DNA of 64,000 nt, taken from NCBI GenBank assembly GCA_023213315.1, contig JAKCPI010007946.1, forward strand, positions 1 to 64,000, in the 5' to 3' direction. Below the pieces are notes generated by a model. The model did not search any database. It saw nothing but the letters and a program-made list of their open reading frames with translations, and was not told the origin of the DNA. This DNA is from Euborellia annulipes (taxonomy: Eukaryota; Arthropoda; Insecta; Dermaptera; Anisolabididae). This document shows, in pieces, positions 59,601 to 64,000 of this stretch (the stretch's first letter is position 1; each line of letters starts with the position of its first letter). The position numbers and the translations under genes were made by a program.

Positions 59601-60299
59601 TAAATATTTTTGAAAGAACCTAAATTTCAAAACTTCTTATTTTTGTAAATTCACGCTTGTAGAGAATTAATCCACGGGATAATATTTTTTTATAGGCTAT
59701 TCTATTCGAATTTCGACTAAAATTTGTGGGAAACAACGTCCTTTGCGGGGCAAACTTTGATTAGCAAAGTATACTGGATGGGTGGATGATAGTAAGGAAG
59801 TCTCATCTAGGAATTTTTAAAAGAAACTCAGAACCCCATTCACTTATAGACGTTACAAGTAATAAAGCTTATCCCTAAACTTCCAACGGTGAATGCAGTA
59901 CTGTGATTCCCTTAAAAACTGCACAACCTTATATTTTCATTCAAAATGTATGATTTTGACTAGGTCTTGAAAAAGATGGAATTTTTTCAATCAATGCTCA
60001 AATAGACTGTTCATTAGCCAGTCTATGATTTTGGTTTTATTTTAAATTAAAAAAAACTACCATTTTTTCTAACAAAAACCAATTAAAATGAATGGAAATA
60101 TATTAAATTTTCAATACTATTTATTAAAAGAAAAAAAAACTCTTCAAAAAAATTATTTTGCTACGGTAGAAACAGCCCAAGTATGATATTGTAAAAGGAG
60201 CAGGAGGTTTGCTCGATTCTGCAGATGGAGGTGCAGTGAAGAAATAATTTACGAAAAATTATATCGAGGATTTTTAATGACAAGACGAATGTGATTGAA

Positions 60300-60338
60300 A
60301 TTTAACAGTTTCGGTTAGAAAAGACCATCATCAAGCCT
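60300..60338 (-). ncRNA. hammerhead-like motif (left arm)
   Basis: - strand TTGATGA (C3 to T), stem II GGT/ACC with a long loop, GAAACTGTT (60312-60304). Degenerate at one core position. Confidence 0.48.
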
Positions 60339-60351
60339 AAACCCTCAAGTT

Positions 60352-60392
60352 TCAGCTGATGATGGTCTTTTCTGACCGAAACTGTTAAATTG
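60352..60392 (+). ncRNA. hammerhead-ribozyme-like motif (right arm)
   Basis: CTGATGA 60356-60362, stem II GGTC/GACC, GAAAC-T-GTT 60378-60386: consensus core with a one-base stem III loop. Stem I is weak, needing a bulge to pair TTT with AAA. Confidence 0.55.
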
Positions 60393-60555
60393 CAATCACA
60401 GTCGTCTTGTCATTAAAAATCCTCGATATAATTTTTCGTAAATTATTTCTTCTCTGCACCTCCATCTGCAACAGAATCGAGTAAATCTCCTGCTCATTTT
60501 ACAAAATTATTTTGACCAATTTCTAAAAAAATCATTAAGTTTATTAAATTCTTAC

Positions 60556-60692
60556 CTGGCAAAGGGCTAAAATTCCTTCTCCATGACGGAAAAAGGGAGA
60601 GCAAATCCGAAATATATGCGCAGCTCGAGAACGACTGACTATTTGAGTAGGACCATCATCCTCTCTGGTTAATCTGTCCTTCCCGAGAGAGG
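60556..60692 (-). CDS. isolated exon-like segment, unknown protein
   Basis: Read on the - strand, an acceptor-like AAACAG and a donor CAG|GTAAGA bound 137 nt with one open frame of 45 codons: SLGKDRLTREDD, PTQIVSRSRAAHIF and RICSPFFRHGEGILALCQ. The segment is GC-richer than its surroundings and ends in phase 0. I do not recognise the family. It cannot be spliced in frame to the first carboxylesterase exon: the path through the 59190 acceptor meets a stop after ten codons. So it is either a 5'UTR exon of that gene, an exon of another - strand gene, or chance. No partner exon was found. Confidence 0.4.
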
Positions 60693-62129
60693 CTGTTTAA
60701 ATTTAAATTAAGCATGATTATTTCATTGTGATAGTTGTTTCATATGATGGAGGATGATTATATTTCAGGGACAAATTAACAAAAATATAGCATAGAAAAT
60801 TTTTCAATTCTATATCAAATATATTAGAATATTTTTACTTTCTCGTATTTTTTATTTATCTATTTATTCACTTTTTTTTTTTTGTTTTGCTTTTTTTCAA
60901 TCACTTTTTAATAAACAAAACCTCGAGAGATTGATTTAATCAATTAAATAATGCGTCTGTCAATCCATTGATAAAGCTTTTGAATTTAAAATGTTTTAAA
61001 GATAATTATAATGGAAATCACTTTAATTTTAAAGATAAGATAGATTCCGTTTTTTTTTTTTTTTAAGTAAATAATGATTTGATAATTGCACAAAAATTGT
61101 TTTTAAGAATTATCAAAAAATAAAAATAGGCCTACTATTGCTGTACATTTGAAATTCATTCAACCTTGGATTGAAAAGAAATAAATGATCATTTCCTTTT
61201 TAGTATAATTTAACTCAATGAAAAGCAAATTATCCTATTAGATATGTATTAGATTAGGCAAAGGAAGAGGGGTAATACACACAAGGGCACTTGCAGATAA
61301 GGGCCTATATATATAATAAATTTAAAGTTTGGATAAATAAACTGGGATTGTACAGTAGTTTTTTAATTAATACAACTTTTTTATTTAAGGTCTTTTTTGT
61401 CTTCGGAGGCCATTTAGACCATTTCTCTAATTATATCTCCAATTCAAATGTAATTGTATTTTTTTTTCAATATTTCTTTCATTTACAACTTAGTGAAACC
61501 TCACACATACTAAATAATTTTATTTTTAACATATATAACTATTAAAACTTAGGGCCTAAATGCGTTTCAAATAAAAAATAATTTTTCTATTTTGAATTTT
61601 AAAATAATACTTAATTTAACTGTTTGTTAAATTAGACTAATTAACATCAATTTATGCTGGAAAAACAACTTTATAAACGCTTTCTATGTAAAAAAATCTT
61701 CTTATTTTTCTTTACTTGGTTCCAATTTAATTATCCATTTGGCCAGTTCCGAATGTAAAAAAATTCGCAGTTAAAAATTATATAACAAAATAATTTTTTT
61801 TTATAATAAGTAATTATTCCTTTATTTTCATAGGAATATAGCTTATAGCTAGGCATTTAGATAATAAAATACCTTTAACAAATAGTGCTACTTGGATAAT
61901 TTTTTCTTAATAAGTTAAGCTTATTAAGCCATATATGAATCGCTTACTAGAGAAAGGCAGCTAGTCCATTTTCAGTTTTTGGATGAAAATTGTTTTAAAT
62001 AGGTCAAAACATCGTTTACCGTATAAAAGGCCACCAAATCATAATTCATCATTTAAAATCCTCTATTTTTAAACAGTTTTTTACCTCTTCTAAAAAATTT
62101 TAAAATATGGACATGTTGCCTTTCTGCAG

Positions 62130-62250
62130 TAAGCGGTTCAAATATAGGCAGACCCTAACTAGCTGTAGGAAATTCCAGTAGAGCGAAGTCCGCAGAAGAT
62201 GGCAGCGCGGCTGGATTGGGCGAAGCTGATTGATTGGGAACATGTGTTTC
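62130..62250 (+). other. GC-richer patch with short ORF, unassigned
   Basis: A 20-codon ORF starts at GAAGATGG (MAARLDWAKLIDWEHVFREY, then TGA at the border of the simple repeat). It could be a first exon or a retroelement leader, but no donor site in frame is present. Confidence 0.2.
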
Positions 62251-62575
62251 GGGAATATTGAAGTGAGGCATGAGAAATTGGAATATGGTGAATGAAGTGT
62301 GATATGGAAATTTGTCAATATTGGTGAATATTGAAGGTGAATATGGAATTGTCAATATTGTGTGAATATGAATATGAATTCATCTATATTGAGTGGAATA
62401 TTGAAGTGAAATATTGAGAATATTCGAAATATTAAGTGGAACATTGAAGAGGAATATTGAAGATATTGGAATTGATGAACATTCAAGTATGAATATTGGA
62501 ATATTGGGGCAATATTGAAGTGGAATATTGAAATATTGAAGTGGAAATTGTTTATATGAATATCGGGAAAATTAT
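62250..62575. repeat. irregular GGAATATTGAAGTG minisatellite
   Basis: Many diverged copies of GAATATTGAAGTG/GGAATATTG. A shorter related tract occurs at 63190-63330. Confidence 0.75.
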
Positions 62576-62679
62576 CATATAACTTTATAATATTCATATT
62601 AATTAAATTAATTAATGCGTGATGCGTGTCAGAGAGATTGGTGGGGAGTGGGCGAGGATGGAGGGGGGGTTGGGAAAAA

Positions 62680-62880
62680 GTCTAGGGTCCGGTAAAAAGG
62701 AAAAATTTAGAAAAAAAAAAATTAATGAAAATTTGTCTTGAAAGGGCGCTCAGGGTCCGTAAAAAGGAAAAATTTAAAAAAAAAAATTAATGAAAATTTG
62801 TTTGAAAGGGTGGGGCAGGTCTGTAAAAATGGAAAATTTATGAAAATTGAATCTTTGAAAGGGGTCAGGGATCAGGGATA
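62680..62880 (+). repeat. degenerate tandem repeat, about 75-bp unit
   Basis: Three copies of GGGTCCG(G)TAAAAAGGAAAAATTT...ATTAATGAAAATTTGT.TTGAAAGGG with decreasing similarity. Confidence 0.7.
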
Positions 62881-63399
62881 TATGTATTAAAAATATTTTG
62901 TAAGGTCTAATAATGGGGGAAATAAAGGTACGGGGGGCATAAAATTTAGTGGTGGGTATTTTTCAGGAAAAATTTATTTCATTTGAATTGATGAAATAAT
63001 TTGAAATAAATAGGGATGGAGAAATCACGTTAGATGGAAAAGAAAAAAAATTAAAATTAAAAAAAAAAAATAATTTTAAATATCATAAATTATTATTTAC
63101 AATTTATAAGTGCTTTGTTAAAAAAATTTAATAGTATACATACGAATTAAGAAAAAGTGTAAATTTCATATGAAAACTGAGGAGAAAGGAGTCGAATATT
63201 GGAATCAAGAATTGGAAATATTGGAAATAAAAATCGTAAATTCTATGAAAAGATTTAATAATATATTTGGGAATTATATTGTGAATATAATATGAATATT
63301 GGAATTAATAGAATTATAGTGAATTTGAAGAGGGGGAGGAATTGAGGGGTGAGAGGGGGAAAGGGGTGGGTAGATATCTATAATAAATTAAAATAATTT

Positions 63400-63600
63400 T
63401 ATTTTCGGTTTAACTGTGGATTATATGTAAAAATTACACGTTTCGGCTACTCCTTCTGTGGCCTTCTTCATCTCAAATGATTGTCACAGATCTAGACAAT
63501 CTTTGTAAACTTAACTGAATTATCTGAAGAAGGCCCCAAAATAAGTGGCCGAAACGTTGTAATTTTTACAAATAAACCACAGTTTCTTTTATTAATGATA
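63400..63600. repeat. foldback element with divergent hammerhead motifs
   Basis: GTGGATTATATGTAAAAATTACACGTTTCGGC at the left and the complement GCCGAAACGTTGTAATTTTTACAAATAAACCAC at the right; loop AATGATTGTCACAGATC. The left motif (- strand) has a GTG triplet and ATGAAGA, both disabling. Confidence 0.85.
63518..63564 (+). ncRNA. hammerhead-ribozyme motif, intact core
   Basis: Stem I AATTAT/GTAATT (6 bp, one G-U), CTGAAGA 63524-63530, stem II GGCC/GGCC, GAAACGTT 63551-63558 (GUU site, allowed by NUH). All core positions match consensus. Confidence 0.66.
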
Positions 63601-63887
63601 ACAACTGTAAACTTCAAAATTAGATATCTAGGCCTATATTATAAATTGAAGTGGAGTCAGCCAATCTAGGAGCCTCTTTTACATAAAAACTTCATAATAT
63701 AGAAACGTTAATGAAAAATCCCCTCATAGTTGAGATGAACATTGTTTCATATGATATTATTAGTAATATTCATAATTTATATATATATATACAACCCAAC
63801 AGACCAGGATCGAGTTTATTTGTAGAATTGTGCAATATTTGAATCTCTATTCAATGCTACTGCTTTACACCACTTTGAAAGTGAGGG

Positions 63888-64000
63888 CCTGTATGCCTAC
63901 ACGGTACCATTCCACTGGTTAATGTCTGAGCCAATGTCGTGCTGCATCAATAACAAGACTTTGACTTCGACATTAACCTGTGGAATGGTACCGTGCAGGC
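63888..64000. repeat. inverted repeat at the window end
   Basis: GCCTACACGGTACCATTCCACTGG at the left and the complement CCTGTGGAATGGTACCGTGCAGGC at the right; the loop is about 40 bp. It may extend beyond the window. Confidence 0.75.

Larger units (their letters stand above)
60198..60495. repeat. foldback element with divergent hammerhead motifs
   Basis: Arms of about 130 bp. The left begins AGGAGCAGGAGGTTTGCTCG and the right ends with its near complement; the loop is about 20 bp. Motifs: - 60300-60338 and + 60352-60392. Confidence 0.88.
59180..64000. other. region upstream of the carboxylesterase gene
   Basis: Contains a tRNA-like SINE, two hammerhead foldbacks, one exon-like segment (60556-60692, -), a GGAATATTGAAGTG simple-repeat tract and degenerate tandem repeats. 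A TGACAG acceptor at 59190 suggests a 5'UTR intron for the esterase, so its promoter may lie in this region. Confidence 0.5.

Noticed and set aside
61291..61545. 84-codon ORF at 61.3 kb
   Set aside because: AT-rich, Phe/Asn/Ile-rich frame without splice context or similarity I recognise.

Overview
This is an AT-rich, intron-bearing eukaryotic window, most likely from an arthropod or related invertebrate. I cannot name the species. Four protein-coding genes could be rebuilt exon by exon with matching GT-AG splice phases. Everything else is intron or intergenic DNA packed with small mobile elements and inverted repeats. No CRISPR, operon or other bacterial feature is present.

Layout. (1) About 1.46-17.5 kb, + strand: the 3' part of a TCF20/RAI1-like chromatin protein gene, with an AT-hook and an extended PHD (ePHD) zinc finger; its 5' exons lie upstream of the window. 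(2) 22.96-30.0 kb and 36.33-45.4 kb, + strand: two tandem ten-exon genes for luciferase/4-coumarate-CoA-ligase-like acyl-CoA synthetases (540 and 530 aa). Their intron phases largely match, so they are duplicates; the second ends in the peroxisomal signal SKL. (3) 59.18-46.88 kb, - strand: a complete nine-exon carboxylesterase-type hydrolase (606 aa) with an intact Ser-Glu-His triad, convergent with the second synthetase gene. (4) 59.2-64 kb: repeats, one orphan exon-like segment on the - strand at 60.6 kb, and simple repeats.

The synthetases activate carboxylic acids to acyl-AMP and acyl-CoA and the esterase cleaves carboxylic esters. A shared lipid or xenobiotic role is possible, but it is only an inference from adjacency.

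The most striking non-coding signal is a set of hammerhead-ribozyme-like motifs (CTGANGA, stem II, GAAA, short stem III, NUH). Many sit in foldback elements as divergent pairs, one per arm, both reading outward from the centre. They occur at about 0.1/0.44, 6.6/6.9, 20.9/21.2, 31.5/31.8, 37.57/37.74, 60.3/60.37 and 63.5 kb, with solo copies at 24.8, 28.4, 37.4 and 48.2 kb. Several have a complete core with pairing stems I and II. Different elements carry compensated changes in stem III (C-G/GUC, U-A/AUU, AUCGAU palindrome, C-U-G/GUU). This recalls the short-stem-III hammerheads known from Penelope-like elements and retrozymes, but no reverse transcriptase of that type is visible here. Other notable structures are a 10 x 160-bp homogeneous tandem array whose monomer is an open reading frame, a 2.17-kb palindromic element with an 8-bp target duplication, several MITEs with exact target duplications, nested insertions, tRNA-derived SINEs and a 5S-rRNA-like segment.
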